Below, piece after piece: positions 24,681 to 34,049 of a stretch of 64,000 nucleotides of DNA. Origin of the DNA: Gordonia jinhuaensis (GTDB lineage Bacteria; Actinomycetota; Actinomycetes; Mycobacteriales; Mycobacteriaceae); the NCBI RefSeq assembly GCF_014639795.1, contig NZ_BMGC01000005.1:1-64000 (forward strand), read 5' to 3'. The notes below the pieces were generated by a model. The model made no database searches and had not been told where the DNA came from. It saw only the letters and a program-made list of their open reading frames with translations. The translations under genes were made by a program, and so were the position numbers. Position 1 is the first letter of the stretch. Every line of letters begins with the position of its first letter.

Positions 24681-25535
24681 ATGGGACTTCAGATCCGCCA
24701 CCTGCGTGCCTTTCTGGCCGTGGTCGAGGAGCGCACCTTCACCGACGCGGCCCTCGTGCTCGATCTCTCGCAGGCCGCGGTCTCACGGTCGGTGGCCGCG
24801 CTGGAACGGGAATTGGGGGTGCGACTGCTCGAACGGGGCCTGCGCGAGACCACGCTGACCGAGGCGGGCAAGCGGATCATCGGCCCGGCACGGCGGACGC
24901 TGGCCGAGGCCGACTCGATCGTCACCGCACTCGACAGCTACGCCACCGAGGTGCGTATCGGCTACTCATGGGGTGCGCTGGGAGCACACACGGTGACCGT
25001 CGGTGACGAGTGGACTGCCCGGCATCCCGATCGCGAACTGCTGTTCGTGCAATCCGATTCCGCGGTCGCGGGCCTGACGGAGAAATGGGTGGATTTCGCC
25101 GTCCTGCGTCGTCGCGCCCAGAATCGTCGGGTGCACGCCGAACGTGTGGGTACCGAGCCGCGGCATGCCGCGTTGTCGACGCGCGACCCGCTGGCACGTC
25201 GGCGTCGACTGGACCTGGCCGACCTGGCTGATCGGACTGTCGCGGTCGATCCCCAGTCGGGCACCACCACACCGGAGCTGTGGGCAGGGACCGAGGGACC
25301 AGCTCATGTGCGCCGTACCCACAACGTCGACGAATGGCTCACTCTCATCGCCGGCGGACGCGCGGTGGGCATCACCCCCGAGGCCACAGTGGGTCAATAT
25401 GCGCGGACCGGGGTCACCTACCGCCGCTTACGCAACGTGCCGCCGGTCGAGGTGTGGCTGGCATGGCGTGAGGGCGACGAGCCCGCCGACGCACAGGAAC
25501 TCGTCGAGATCATGCGGCAGGCCTATTCGGTCTGA
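24681..25535 (+). CDS. LysR-family transcriptional regulator
   Basis: 284 aa. The N-terminal winged helix MGLQIRHLRAFLAVVEERTF, then DLSQAAVSRSVAALERELG, is a standard LysR domain. The effector domain (from about residue 90, VRIGYSWGALG) is of the periplasmic-binding-protein type. ATG 24681 places the DNA-binding domain at residue 1. It is divergent from the DMT exporter over 70 bp, the usual layout for a LysR regulator and its target. Confidence 0.92.
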   Translation: MGLQIRHLRAFLAVVEERTFTDAALVLDLSQAAVSRSVAALERELGVRLLERGLRETTLTEAGKRIIGPARRTLAEADSIVTALDSYATEVRIGYSWGALGAHTVTVGDEWTARHPDRELLFVQSDSAVAGLTEKWVDFAVLRRRAQNRRVHAERVGTEPRHAALSTRDPLARRRRLDLADLADRTVAVDPQSGTTTPELWAGTEGPAHVRRTHNVDEWLTLIAGGRAVGITPEATVGQYARTGVTYRRLRNVPPVEVWLAWREGDEPADAQELVEIMRQAYSV

Positions 25536-25591
25536 GCGGGTGTTCTGACCCTGCAGCCTGGACTCCTGCGGCCGGTACGAGCCGAGTCCCC

Positions 25592-25655
25592 ATGGCGGAG
25601 GCCACCGATCGTCCCCGTGGCGGAGGCCACCGATCAGCTCGGTGGCGGAGGCCAC
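25592..25655. repeat. 25-bp tandem repeat with three GTGGC/GCCAC hairpins
   Basis: The element (A/G)TGGCGGAGGCCAC starts at 25592, 25617 and 25642, an exact 25-bp period. Each can fold as GTGGC-GGAG-GCCAC (the first lacks the outer pair). It lies between the convergent lysR and oxidoreductase genes and may act as a terminator for both strands. Confidence 0.85.
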
Positions 25656-25667
25656 TTACGTTGCCCC

Positions 25668-26624
25668 TCAACGGTTGTCGGGCCGCAGAGGCTCAGGTAG
25701 CTCGGTGGACAACACGATCTTTCCGTGGGTGTGTCCGGTGTCGAGTTCAGCGTAGGCCTCACGGACCGACTGCAGCGGATACACCGCGGCGACCGGCATC
25801 CGCACCGCGCCCCAGGCGACCAGCTCAGCGATCGCAGACAACACGGTCGTCGACGAACCCTCGGCGTTGCCCACCGACCGGACTCCGAACCGATCGACGG
25901 CGGCGAAGTCGGCGATCGTGTCGATGCGGCTGGTGTGGACTCCGAGTGACAGCGCGAGTTCCACGTAGCCGCTGCCGTGGGTGTCCAGAAAGGCGGTGAT
26001 GCCGCTCGGGGCGGCGTCGCGCAGCCGGTCGGCGAGGCCGTCGCCGTATGCGACGTGGTCCACGCCCACCGACCGCAGATACGCGGCCGACGACTGACCG
26101 GCGATCCCGATGACGCGTGCGCCGGTCCGCGCGGCGAGCTGCACGGCGAGAAAACCGACCCCGCCGGCCGCGCCGCTCACCGCGAGCGTGTCGGATCCGT
26201 TGAGCCGCAGAGAGCGGACCGCGGCATAGGCGGTGGTCCCGGCGACGAACATCGAGCCGGCCCGGTAGAAATCGAGTGTCGGCGGCTTGACGATCACATG
26301 CGCGGCGGGCAACGCCACATGGTCGGCCTGCGACGAACGTTCGTCCGACCATCCCATCACCTCGCTGCCCACCGGCGGGGCCCCGTCGGCGTCGGGTGCG
26401 GCGGCGGCGACGAGTCCGGCGACATCGCTGCCCTGTCCGGAGGGGAAGGTCGACGGAAACCTGGTGGCCAGTTCACCACGGCGGATGCGGGATTCGCCCG
26501 GGTTGATACCCGCTGCCAGTACCCGCACGAGCACCTGCCCCGGGCCCGGCGTCGGTATGGGCACCTCGGCGATGTGGAGCTGGTCGACCGATCCGTAACC
26601 GTCGAGCTGTACGCGCCTGCTCAC
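25668..26624 (-). CDS. MDR-type NADP-dependent oxidoreductase (quinone oxidoreductase-like)
   Basis: 318 aa, zinc-free medium-chain dehydrogenase/reductase. The N-terminal GroES-like part (VPIPTPGPGQVLVRVLAAGINPGE) is followed by the Rossmann motif VSGAAGGVGFLAVQLAARTG. It should reduce a quinone or enone with NAD(P)H. GTG 26624 is preceded by TAGCGT with 6 bases between, so leaderless translation is likely. It is convergent with lysR, and dgdA lies upstream on the same strand with its end 18 bases away. Confidence 0.88.
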   Translation of the reverse strand: MSRRVQLDGYGSVDQLHIAEVPIPTPGPGQVLVRVLAAGINPGESRIRRGELATRFPSTFPSGQGSDVAGLVAAAAPDADGAPPVGSEVMGWSDERSSQADHVALPAAHVIVKPPTLDFYRAGSMFVAGTTAYAAVRSLRLNGSDTLAVSGAAGGVGFLAVQLAARTGARVIGIAGQSSAAYLRSVGVDHVAYGDGLADRLRDAAPSGITAFLDTHGSGYVELALSLGVHTSRIDTIADFAAVDRFGVRSVGNAEGSSTTVLSAIAELVAWGAVRMPVAAVYPLQSVREAYAELDTGHTHGKIVLSTELPEPLRPDNR

Positions 26625-26630
26625 GACTCG

Positions 26631-26636
26631 ACGCTA
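26631..26636 (-). promoter_or_regulatory. -10 hexamer for leaderless oxidoreductase mRNA
   Basis: TAGCGT on the minus strand, 6 bases before GTG 26624. It lies in the short gap after the dgdA stop codon. Confidence 0.5.
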
Positions 26637-26642
26637 CCTGCC

Positions 26643-28046
<1,404 letters not shown>

Positions 28047-28065
28047 GGGGCTCGGTGCAGGCCGC

Positions 28066-28130
28066 GTCCACGCGAGAGGTCCACGCAAGAGGTCCACGCG
28101 AGAGGTCCACACAAGACGTCCACGTGAGAG
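28066..28130. repeat. 13-bp tandem repeat, 5 units
   Basis: Units start at 28066, 28079, 28092, 28105 and 28118: GTCCACGCGAGAG and close variants. It lies between the divergent dgdA and flavoprotein genes, upstream of both promoters. Confidence 0.9.
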
Positions 28131-28176
28131 GCCTGCCGCGCACAACGACCGGTGGCTGGATCGTCAATCGACGCAT

Positions 28177-28212
28177 GAGGCTCAACCGAGGTATGGGGCT
28201 CAACCGAGGTAT
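28177..28212. repeat. 18-bp duplication upstream of the flavoprotein gene
   Basis: G(A/G)GGCTCAACCGAGGTAT occurs at 28177-28194 and 28195-28212, followed by a partial GGGCTCA. It ends 42 bases before the ribosome site of the next gene. Confidence 0.85.
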
Positions 28213-28267
28213 GGGCTCAGGGGTCACGTGTAGCGTCGAAAACAACGACGCTATGGAGGTGATCGAC

Positions 28268-29494
28268 ATGTCCACCCATCAGACATTCGTGATCGTGGGC
28301 GGCGGTCTCGCCGCGGCCAAGGGCGCAGAGGCGCTGCGCGCCAATGATTTCGACGGAGATGTCGTCCTGATTGCCGGAGAGGACCGACTTCCCTACGAGC
28401 GGCCACCGCTGTCCAAGGAGTTCCTGGCGGGTAAGCAGAAGATCGCCGATTTCACCACTCACGACGCCGATTGGTATCGCGACAACAAGATCAACCTGCG
28501 CCCCGGTACACGCGTCGAATCGATTGATCGCGGCGCCAAGACCGTCACTTTGCCCGACGAGTCGACGGTGCATTACGACAAGCTGTTGCTCGCCACCGGA
28601 TCGTCGTCGAGGCGTCCCGATCTGGCGGGAATCGACGCCGATGGCGTCCATCTGCTGCGCACCTACGACGAGGCGGAGGCGCTGTCGAAGGCGTTGGAGT
28701 CCACCGAACACCTCGCCATCGTCGGCGCGGGGTGGATCGGGCTGGAGGTGGCGGCGAGCGCGCGCGGACGCGGAGTCGAAGTGACCGTGATCGACCCGGC
28801 CGAACTGCCGTTGCGCACGGCGCTGGGTCCCGAGATGGGTGAGGTGTTCGCGGCTCTTCACCGCGATCACGGGGTGGATCTGCGACTGTCGACCAGTGCC
28901 GACGAACTGGTTGTCGAGGGCGGTGCGGTGACCGGTGTGAAGCTCAGCAGCGGTGAAACCGTCTCGGCCGACACAGTTCTGGTGGCGGTGGGAGCCGCTC
29001 CCGATGTGGCGCTGGCTGAGCAGGCCGGCCTCGACCTCGACCTCGGCGGTGTGGCGGTGGACTCCTCACTGAGGAGCAGTGACCCCGACATCTTCGTGGT
29101 CGGCGACATCGCAGCGGCGCAGCATCCGATCCTGGGTGAACGAATTCGGGTGGAGCACTGGGCCAATGCGCTCAACCAACCCGCAATCGCGGCGCTGGCC
29201 ATGCTCGGTCAGGACGCGCAGTACGAGAATCTCCCCTACTTCTTCACCGACCAGTACGAGCTGGGTATGGAGTACTCGGGATACGCGCCCACCTACGACA
29301 AGGTGGTGGTGCGCGGTGATCTGGACAGGCGCGAGTTCGTCGCGTTCTGGGTGGACTCGGCGGGCAGTGTGCTCGCCGGTATGCAGGTCAACATCTGGGA
29401 TGCGCTCGACGATGTGAAGCGACTGGTGGCCGCGCAGTCCGCTGTCGACCTGGTCAAGCTGGCCGACCCGGACGTGGCACTGGGCGATCTGTGA
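28268..29494 (+). CDS. FAD-dependent ferredoxin/rubredoxin reductase-type oxidoreductase
   Basis: 408-aa flavoprotein. FAD motif IVGGGLAAAKGAEALR at residue 9, NAD motif IVGAGWIGLEVAASAR near residue 155, the second FAD motif DIFVVGDIAA near 275, and a C-terminal reductase domain (VEHWANALNQ, PYFFTDQY) place it in the ferredoxin/rubredoxin/putidaredoxin reductase family (ThcD, RubB, CamA type). It passes electrons from NAD(P)H to a small iron-sulfur protein serving P450s, hydroxylases or dioxygenases; no such partner is adjacent. ATG 28268 follows GGAGGT (28255-28260) by 7 bases. Confidence 0.9.
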   Translation: MSTHQTFVIVGGGLAAAKGAEALRANDFDGDVVLIAGEDRLPYERPPLSKEFLAGKQKIADFTTHDADWYRDNKINLRPGTRVESIDRGAKTVTLPDESTVHYDKLLLATGSSSRRPDLAGIDADGVHLLRTYDEAEALSKALESTEHLAIVGAGWIGLEVAASARGRGVEVTVIDPAELPLRTALGPEMGEVFAALHRDHGVDLRLSTSADELVVEGGAVTGVKLSSGETVSADTVLVAVGAAPDVALAEQAGLDLDLGGVAVDSSLRSSDPDIFVVGDIAAAQHPILGERIRVEHWANALNQPAIAALAMLGQDAQYENLPYFFTDQYELGMEYSGYAPTYDKVVVRGDLDRREFVAFWVDSAGSVLAGMQVNIWDALDDVKRLVAAQSAVDLVKLADPDVALGDL

Positions 29495-29526
29495 CCGTGA
29501 CCCCAGACCGCACGGGGTGTCAGCAA

Positions 29527-29571
29527 CTCACTGACCCGAGGCTCACTGACCTGAGATTCACCGACCTGATT
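29527..29571. repeat. 15-bp tandem repeat (3 units) at the rnhA 3' end
   Basis: CTCACTGACCCGAGG, CTCACTGACCTGAGA and TTCACCGACCTGATT start at 29527, 29542 and 29557. The last unit contains the rnhA stop codon (minus strand), so the array looks like copies of the gene's own end. Confidence 0.85.
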
Positions 29572-30049
29572 TGAGTCGCTTGGCGGCCGTCGTCGCCAGC
29601 ACGTCGGCGCGTTCGTTGTTGACGTCGCCGGCGTGGCCCTTGACCCACCGCCACTCGACGTCGTGTCGTTTGGTGAGGTCGTGCAGTTCACGCCACAGCT
29701 CGGCGTTCTTGACCGGCTTCTTGTCGCGGGTCTTCCAGCCGTTGGCGATCCATCCGTTGATCCACTGGGTGATGCCGTTGCGCACATAGGTCGAATCGGT
29801 GTGCAGGACGACCCGGGTGGGACGGGTCAGCGCTTCGAGTCCGCGGATGGCCGCGGTGAGTTCCATCCGGTTGTTGGTGGTGTCGGGCTCGGCGTCGGAG
29901 AGTTCCTTCTCATGCTCGTTGTAGCGCAGCACCGCCCCCCACCCGCCCGGTCCGGGATTGCCCAGACATGCGCCATCAGTCCACATCTCGACGACCTGGG
30001 TGGTCGCTGACGGCTCGGTGCGTGGGGACTCGGTGTTGTCATCGGGCAT
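29558..30049 (-). CDS. rnhA: Ribonuclease HI
   Basis: 163-aa type 1 RNase H that cuts RNA in RNA-DNA hybrids. The carboxylate set is visible: Asp in [16 protein letters not shown], Glu in [10 protein letters not shown], Asp in LHTDSTYV, and the final Asp in NNERADVLA, with the HAGDVNN histidine loop. ATG 30049 begins a short disordered N-terminus; TATCGT ends 8 bases upstream. It is convergent with the flavoprotein gene, and a 15-bp repeat runs over its stop codon. Confidence 0.93.
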   Translation of the reverse strand: MPDDNTESPRTEPSATTQVVEMWTDGACLGNPGPGGWGAVLRYNEHEKELSDAEPDTTNNRMELTAAIRGLEALTRPTRVVLHTDSTYVRNGITQWINGWIANGWKTRDKKPVKNAELWRELHDLTKRHDVEWRWVKGHAGDVNNERADVLATTAAKRLKSGR

Positions 30050-30095
30050 GACTGGTGACGATACCGGGCCCAATCAGCTTGCTCGTGGGGGCCGC

Positions 30096-30767
30096 TCACC
30101 CGTCCGGTGCTGTGGAGGAGTGCTTGGCGCCGAACAGTCGAGGTCGGCGGTCGGCGGGGATCAGCGGGTAACAGAGCAGTCCGATCAGTGCTGCGGTGAA
30201 GTGACCGACGTCGGTGAACGTGACATCGCCGAACAGCGGGATGGCGAGAAAGCCCACCACAACGACGACATAGACGAAGCACCACGGTCTGCGGATGTGG
30301 TAAGTGAGGATGCCGGCGACACCGGCGAGTGCATAGCTGACGCCGAAGTCGAGGACGTAGGCCTTGGACATCGGTTCGGCGCCCTCGCGGATGGCCAGCG
30401 ACAACAATCCCTGGCTGATCAGGGTGGCCCCGATATGCGTGATGAGGCACACCGCCAGCCACCGCACCGTACCCAGCCACCGTTCGACCGGTACGTGAAA
30501 GATGTTGTAGAGCACGAAATAGGCGAACCAGTAGGCGCCGTCGAGCCAGAACAGGCTCGACCACAGCACACGGACCGGGTGTCGGGTCAGCTCAACCAGA
30601 TTGGTGGAGCGTGCGGCGAGGATGTGGTGGACCGCATCGGCAGGCAGGACGTGCTGAAGGATCGTGGTCACCAACAGGACTGCCAGCCACGTGTAGGTCC
30701 CGGGTGCGCTGCGGATCACGCGACCGACCCATGTGCCCACGTCGGTCACCCTGTGCGCGAGCGTCAT
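30096..30767 (-). CDS. Rhomboid-like membrane protein
   Basis: 223 aa with about six hydrophobic segments. LDFGVSYALAGVAG resembles the rhomboid GxSx segment and VGHFTAALIGLL has the helix-6 histidine, so a Ser-His intramembrane protease core is possible. The family is usually listed as rhomboid-like in actinobacteria and activity is unproven. It overlaps the DUF475 gene by 4 bases (ATGA, 30764-30767), so the two are translationally coupled. The rnhA start is 46 bases downstream. Confidence 0.75.
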   Translation of the reverse strand: MTLAHRVTDVGTWVGRVIRSAPGTYTWLAVLLVTTILQHVLPADAVHHILAARSTNLVELTRHPVRVLWSSLFWLDGAYWFAYFVLYNIFHVPVERWLGTVRWLAVCLITHIGATLISQGLLSLAIREGAEPMSKAYVLDFGVSYALAGVAGILTYHIRRPWCFVYVVVVVGFLAIPLFGDVTFTDVGHFTAALIGLLCYPLIPADRRPRLFGAKHSSTAPDG

Positions 30768-31969
30768 CGGTCTGACTGGCTCTCGCCGGCTGCTCCGGTA
30801 TCCGTCGATGTACCGATCTCACTCGAGGCCCCGGAGTTGCCGTCGGAGTCGCCGTCGATGCCCGAATGCTGCGCCTGTGTGCGCCGCTCGGCGACCCCTC
30901 GTCGCCGCCGGTCGCGTCGGTTGGCCACCACACTCGACAGGAAGGCCGCGCCGATGAATGCGATGCCGATCAGGCCGGTCACCACATCGTTGATGTGATG
31001 GGAGATGGTGATGAACAAGATGATCGCGAGCGCGCCGATCGCCCAGTGCGCACCGTGTTCGAGATAGCGGTACTCCGAGAGGGTGCCGGCGCGGACCAGA
31101 TAGACGGTGAGTGATCGAACGAACATGGCGCCGATGAACCCGAGTCCGAGCGCGATGATGATCGGGTCGGCGGTGATCGCGAATGCGCCGATCACCCCGT
31201 CGAACGAGAACGACGCGTCGAGCACCTCGAGGTAGAGGAACAGGAAGAACGCGGCTCGACCGGTCGCCTTGACCACCGATCCGTCGCCGCTGGTCCCCTC
31301 TGCGAACCGGTCGGTGTGGAACAGTGAGGCGAGACCGTTGACCACGAGATAGGTGACGATTCCGAGGATCCCGGCGATCAGCACCGTCGAGCGATGCAGA
31401 TCGGGTGCCAGGTACTCGGCCACCAGCACCAGGGTGATGAGCGAGAGAACCACGGGAACCTGTTGCAGTCGACCGACCGCGGCGAGTGGACGTTCGATCC
31501 ACGACAGCCAGGTGACCTCGCGCGGGGTGAACAGGAAGTCGCAGAACAGCATGAACAAGAACATGCCGCCGAATGCGGCGATCTGCGGGTGTGCGTCGGT
31601 GAGGATCTTCTCGTAACTCGGCGATCCGTCGGCGAAGGTGTCGGCGCCGTTGGCTGGTGGGTTCATCGCGAGGTCGAAGGCCTCGACCGGATTGAGTCCC
31701 GAGGTGATCCACACGATCACCAGCGGGAACAGCAGCCGCATGCCGAACACGGCGATCACGACACCGACAGTGAGGAAGATCCGCTGCCAGAAGTCGCTGA
31801 GGCGTTCGAGAATCGTGGCGTTGATGACAGCGTTGTCGAACGACAGCGACACCTCGAGCACGCCGAGGATGACCGCGAGGGCGACCGCCTCCCACCCGCC
31901 GTAGACGAATGCGACCACGAGGGCGATCAGCGAGACAACGATCGACGAGGCGAAGACACGCAATGCCAT
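30764..31969 (-). CDS. DUF475/TerC-like integral membrane protein
   Basis: 401 aa with about nine hydrophobic helices. LEVSLSFDNAVINATIL near the start and FLYLEVLDASFSFDGVIGAF later are the paired acidic [ED]-x-SFD motifs of the TerC/DUF475 group, thought to move metal ions such as Mn or tellurite-related ions. The last 60 residues are a Gly/Ser/Asp-rich tail. ATG 31969 follows GAGGA by about 7 bases; the longer frame is rejected. It lies 28 bases after the zinc-ribbon gene and is coupled to the rhomboid-like gene. Confidence 0.85.
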   Translation of the reverse strand: MALRVFASSIVVSLIALVVAFVYGGWEAVALAVILGVLEVSLSFDNAVINATILERLSDFWQRIFLTVGVVIAVFGMRLLFPLVIVWITSGLNPVEAFDLAMNPPANGADTFADGSPSYEKILTDAHPQIAAFGGMFLFMLFCDFLFTPREVTWLSWIERPLAAVGRLQQVPVVLSLITLVLVAEYLAPDLHRSTVLIAGILGIVTYLVVNGLASLFHTDRFAEGTSGDGSVVKATGRAAFFLFLYLEVLDASFSFDGVIGAFAITADPIIIALGLGFIGAMFVRSLTVYLVRAGTLSEYRYLEHGAHWAIGALAIILFITISHHINDVVTGLIGIAFIGAAFLSSVVANRRDRRRRGVAERRTQAQHSGIDGDSDGNSGASSEIGTSTDTGAAGESQSDR

Positions 31970-31997
31970 GGTCACGTCCTCGATATCGCGTCGCTGC

Positions 31998-32330
31998 TCA
32001 TCGCATCCGTTCGGCGTCGCGGGCGAGCACCAGCAACTCATCCGACAGGCCGCTGAGTTCGTCGCGATCGGCACCTTCGGTGATCGCGGTGGCGAGATCC
32101 TCGGCCGCGCACCGCAGCATGAACAGGCGGTCGAGCATGTCTTGAGCTTCCTGCGCGGACAGGATCACCGAATCCTCGGCCAACGAGGTGCCGGCGACGG
32201 CGTTGCGCTGTTCGTAGGCTCGCTGCCGGCAGGACTGCCGGCAGTATTTGCGCCTGCGCCCGGTCTCGGAGTCGGTCATCTCGCGCCCGCACCACGCGCA
32301 GGCGTAGGGGCGTCGCGTGGCTCGGGTCAT
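31998..32330 (-). CDS. Small zinc-ribbon protein of unknown function
   Basis: 110 aa. CAWCGREM followed by KYCRQSCRQRAYEQR supplies four cysteines in CxxC and CxxxC pairs, the pattern of small actinobacterial zinc-ribbon proteins encoded beside rbpA (M. tuberculosis Rv2049c occupies that place). The rest is helical and acidic (LSAQEAQDMLDRLFMLRCAAEDLATAI). ATG 32330 begins right before the ribbon. It is divergent from rbpA and likely heads the DUF475/rhomboid transcription unit. The role is unknown; nucleic-acid or protein binding is a guess from the fold. Confidence 0.75.
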   Translation of the reverse strand: MTRATRRPYACAWCGREMTDSETGRRRKYCRQSCRQRAYEQRNAVAGTSLAEDSVILSAQEAQDMLDRLFMLRCAAEDLATAITEGADRDELSGLSDELLVLARDAERMR

Positions 32331-32655
32331 CGTGGCCGCCGACCCGACGAGAACGTGCACCCTGTCATGATCCCCGACCGTACCGGCGATCCGCGTCGGG
32401 GTGGTGCACGGCCCATCGTGTCGGCAGAGGTCGCCGACCTCGACGTGGTGGCGACCGTCATGACATATCACGGGTAGAATAAGCCGGGCTGTTCGCGCGG
32501 CGACACGGGTCGTCGGCGCTCGCGCCGGGCGAGTCCGCAGATGCGGCAGCTCCCCACGCCCGGATCGACACTTCTCGGCGAGACACCTCGCCGAGGAAAT
32601 ACCACACCAGGGTGCGCGCGTTCTGGCAAGTGGATTTGGAAGAGAGGACACAGCA
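32331..32655. other. 325-bp intergenic region between the zinc-ribbon gene and rbpA
   Basis: No gene was found here. It must contain divergent promoters. The only clear structure is the inverted repeat at 32574-32595 near rbpA, listed separately. GGAAAT (32595-32600) and GTT (32620-32622) are spaced 19 bp like a SigR/SigH-type stress promoter, which would fit the known SigR control of rbpA in Streptomyces, but the -35 is imperfect. Confidence 0.6.
32574..32595. promoter_or_regulatory. Inverted repeat upstream of rbpA
   Basis: CTCGGCGA-GACACC-TCGCCGAG: perfect 8-bp arms with a 6-base loop, 60-82 bases before the rbpA start. It abuts the candidate stress-promoter -35 and could be an operator. 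Confidence 0.5.
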
Positions 32656-33000
32656 ATGGCAGACCGAGTTCTTCGGGGAAGCCGTCTCGGAGCGGTGAGC
32701 TACGAGACAGATCGCGATCATGACCTCGCTCCCCGACGCATCGTGCAGTACCGCACCGACAACGGAGAGATCTTCGACGTCCCCTTCGCCGACGACGCGG
32801 AGGTTCCCTCGAAGTGGCCGTGCAAGAACGGCATGGAGGGGACCATCCTCGAAGGCGCCGAGCCGGAGGAGAAGAAGGTCAAGCCGCCCCGTACACACTG
32901 GGACATGTTGCTCGAACGTCGCAGCGAGGAGGAGCTCGAGGTGCTTCTCAACGAGCGTCTGGACCTGCTCAAGCAGCGTCGGCGCGGAGTGGGTAACTGA
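32656..33000 (+). CDS. rbpA: RNA polymerase-binding protein RbpA
   Basis: 114-aa actinobacterial transcription factor that binds sigma and the RNA polymerase beta subunit and stabilises the open complex. The order is standard: a flexible N-terminal tail (MADRVLRGSRLGAVSYETDR), the central zinc-binding-like barrel (PRRIVQYRTDNGEIFDVPF, WPCKNGMEGTIL), a basic linker (EEKKVKPPRTHWDM) and the C-terminal sigma-interaction helices (LLERRSEEELEVLLNERLDLL). It lies divergently from the zinc-ribbon gene as in mycobacteria and is followed by a very strong terminator. GAGAGGA lies about 7 bases before ATG 32656. Confidence 0.96.
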   Translation: MADRVLRGSRLGAVSYETDRDHDLAPRRIVQYRTDNGEIFDVPFADDAEVPSKWPCKNGMEGTILEGAEPEEKKVKPPRTHWDMLLERRSEEELEVLLNERLDLLKQRRRGVGN

Positions 33001-33004
33001 GCCC

Positions 33005-33058
33005 CTGACCTACGGGCCCCCTGACCTATCGAGCACGCTGACCCATCGAGCCCTGACC
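33005..33058. repeat. CTGACC direct repeats after rbpA
   Basis: CTGACC(T/C)A with flanking GAGC/GGCC occurs at 33005, 33021, 33038 and 33053 (spacings 16, 17, 15), starting just after the rbpA stop. A degenerate tandem array. Confidence 0.65.
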
Positions 33059-33130
33059 TGGTGGCCAGGTGGGAGTTCAGGTGATCTGAACGACGCCGCA
33101 GCCCCGGCATCACGGACTCACGATGTGTCA

Positions 33131-33172
33131 GAAAGGGCCCGGCTTCGTCGAAGGACGAAGCCGGGCCCTTTC
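33131..33172. terminator. Bidirectional terminator between rbpA and ppm1
   Basis: GAAAGGGCCCGGCTTCGTC (33131-33149) pairs perfectly with 33154-33172 around the loop GAAG: a 19-bp stem with A/T at the outer base, so it has GAAA/TTTC ends on both strands. It serves the convergent rbpA and ppm1 genes. Confidence 0.93.
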
Positions 33173-33196
33173 TCGTATGTGGTTGCCGTCGGGTGA

Positions 33197-33226
33197 GTGA
33201 TTGCCGCGGGGGTGATTGCCGCGGGG
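33197..33226. repeat. Exact 15-bp duplication just past the ppm1 stop
   Basis: GTGATTGCCGCGGGG occurs at 33197-33211 and 33212-33226, followed by GTGATC leading into the ppm1 stop codon on the minus strand. Confidence 0.9.
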
Positions 33227-33230
33227 GTGA

Positions 33231-34049
33231 TCAGCCCTGACGCCGTCGCAGTGCGGAGCGCACCTGTTCGACGCGTCGCTGCAGACCCCACCGGGCCACC
33301 TTGGTGAAGGCCTCGCCCATCACGCTCCCGCTCATCTTCGACTCGCCGATCTCGCGTTCGACGAAGGTGATCGGCACCTCGGCGACCGCGAAGCCTTCCT
33401 GGACGGTGCGCCAGGCCAGGTCGATCTGGAAGACGTAACCGTGGGATTCGATGCTGTCGAGGTCGAGCTTCTCGAGGACCTCACGACGGTAGGCGCGGTA
33501 GCCGGCGGTGATGTCGTGGATCGGTGCCCCGAGCGCCAGCCGGGCATAGGTGTTGGCGCCTTTGGACAGCAGTTCCCGCTGGATCGGCCAGTTCACCAGT
33601 GCGCCGCCGGGGACGTATCGGGAACCGATGACGAGGTCGTAACCCTGGTTCACGCGGTCGAGGAGACGGTGCAGCTGCTCGGGTCGATGACTGCCGTCGG
33701 CGTCCATTTCCACCAGGACTCGATAGCCCCGCGACAGCCCCCACTCGAAACCCTCGACGTAGGCGGTGCCCAACCCGTTCTTCTCGCTGCGGTGCAGCAC
33801 GTGGACGAGGTCGTCGGCTGCGGCGATCTCGTCGGCGACCTCACCTGTGCCGTCGGGGCTGCCGTCGTCGACTACGAGAACCGCAACCGAATCGAGTGCG
33901 GCGCGCAAGCGCTCCAGGATCTTCGGCAGATTCTCGCGCTCGTTGTATGTCGGGATGATGACGAGAGCGCCGTCTCCCCCCGGACCCACGACTGCGGTCG
34001 TACCGTGGCGGTCGCCGCTCGTGTCGGGCCCGTCAGTCCCGGCTGCCAT
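33231..34049 (-). CDS. ppm1: Polyprenol-monophosphomannose synthase Ppm1
   Basis: 272-aa GT2-family glycosyltransferase that transfers mannose from GDP-mannose to polyprenyl phosphate; the product feeds lipomannan, lipoarabinomannan and protein mannosylation. Motifs: [27 protein letters not shown], the metal-binding EMDADGSH, and [10 protein letters not shown]. There are no membrane helices, as in split Ppm1 systems. It overlaps the end of lnt by 17 bases. In M. tuberculosis the equivalent Rv2051c carries Lnt and Ppm1 domains in one chain; here they are separate proteins and must meet at the membrane. Confidence 0.95.
   Translation of the reverse strand: MAAGTDGPDTSGDRHGTTAVVGPGGDGALVIIPTYNERENLPKILERLRAALDSVAVLVVDDGSPDGTGEVADEIAAADDLVHVLHRSEKNGLGTAYVEGFEWGLSRGYRVLVEMDADGSHRPEQLHRLLDRVNQGYDLVIGSRYVPGGALVNWPIQRELLSKGANTYARLALGAPIHDITAGYRAYRREVLEKLDLDSIESHGYVFQIDLAWRTVQEGFAVAEVPITFVEREIGESKMSGSVMGEAFTKVARWGLQRRVEQVRSALRRRQG

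Noticed and set aside
28066-28130. CRISPR-like array
   Set aside because: The units are 13 bp and directly adjacent with no unique spacers, and no cas genes are present anywhere in the window.
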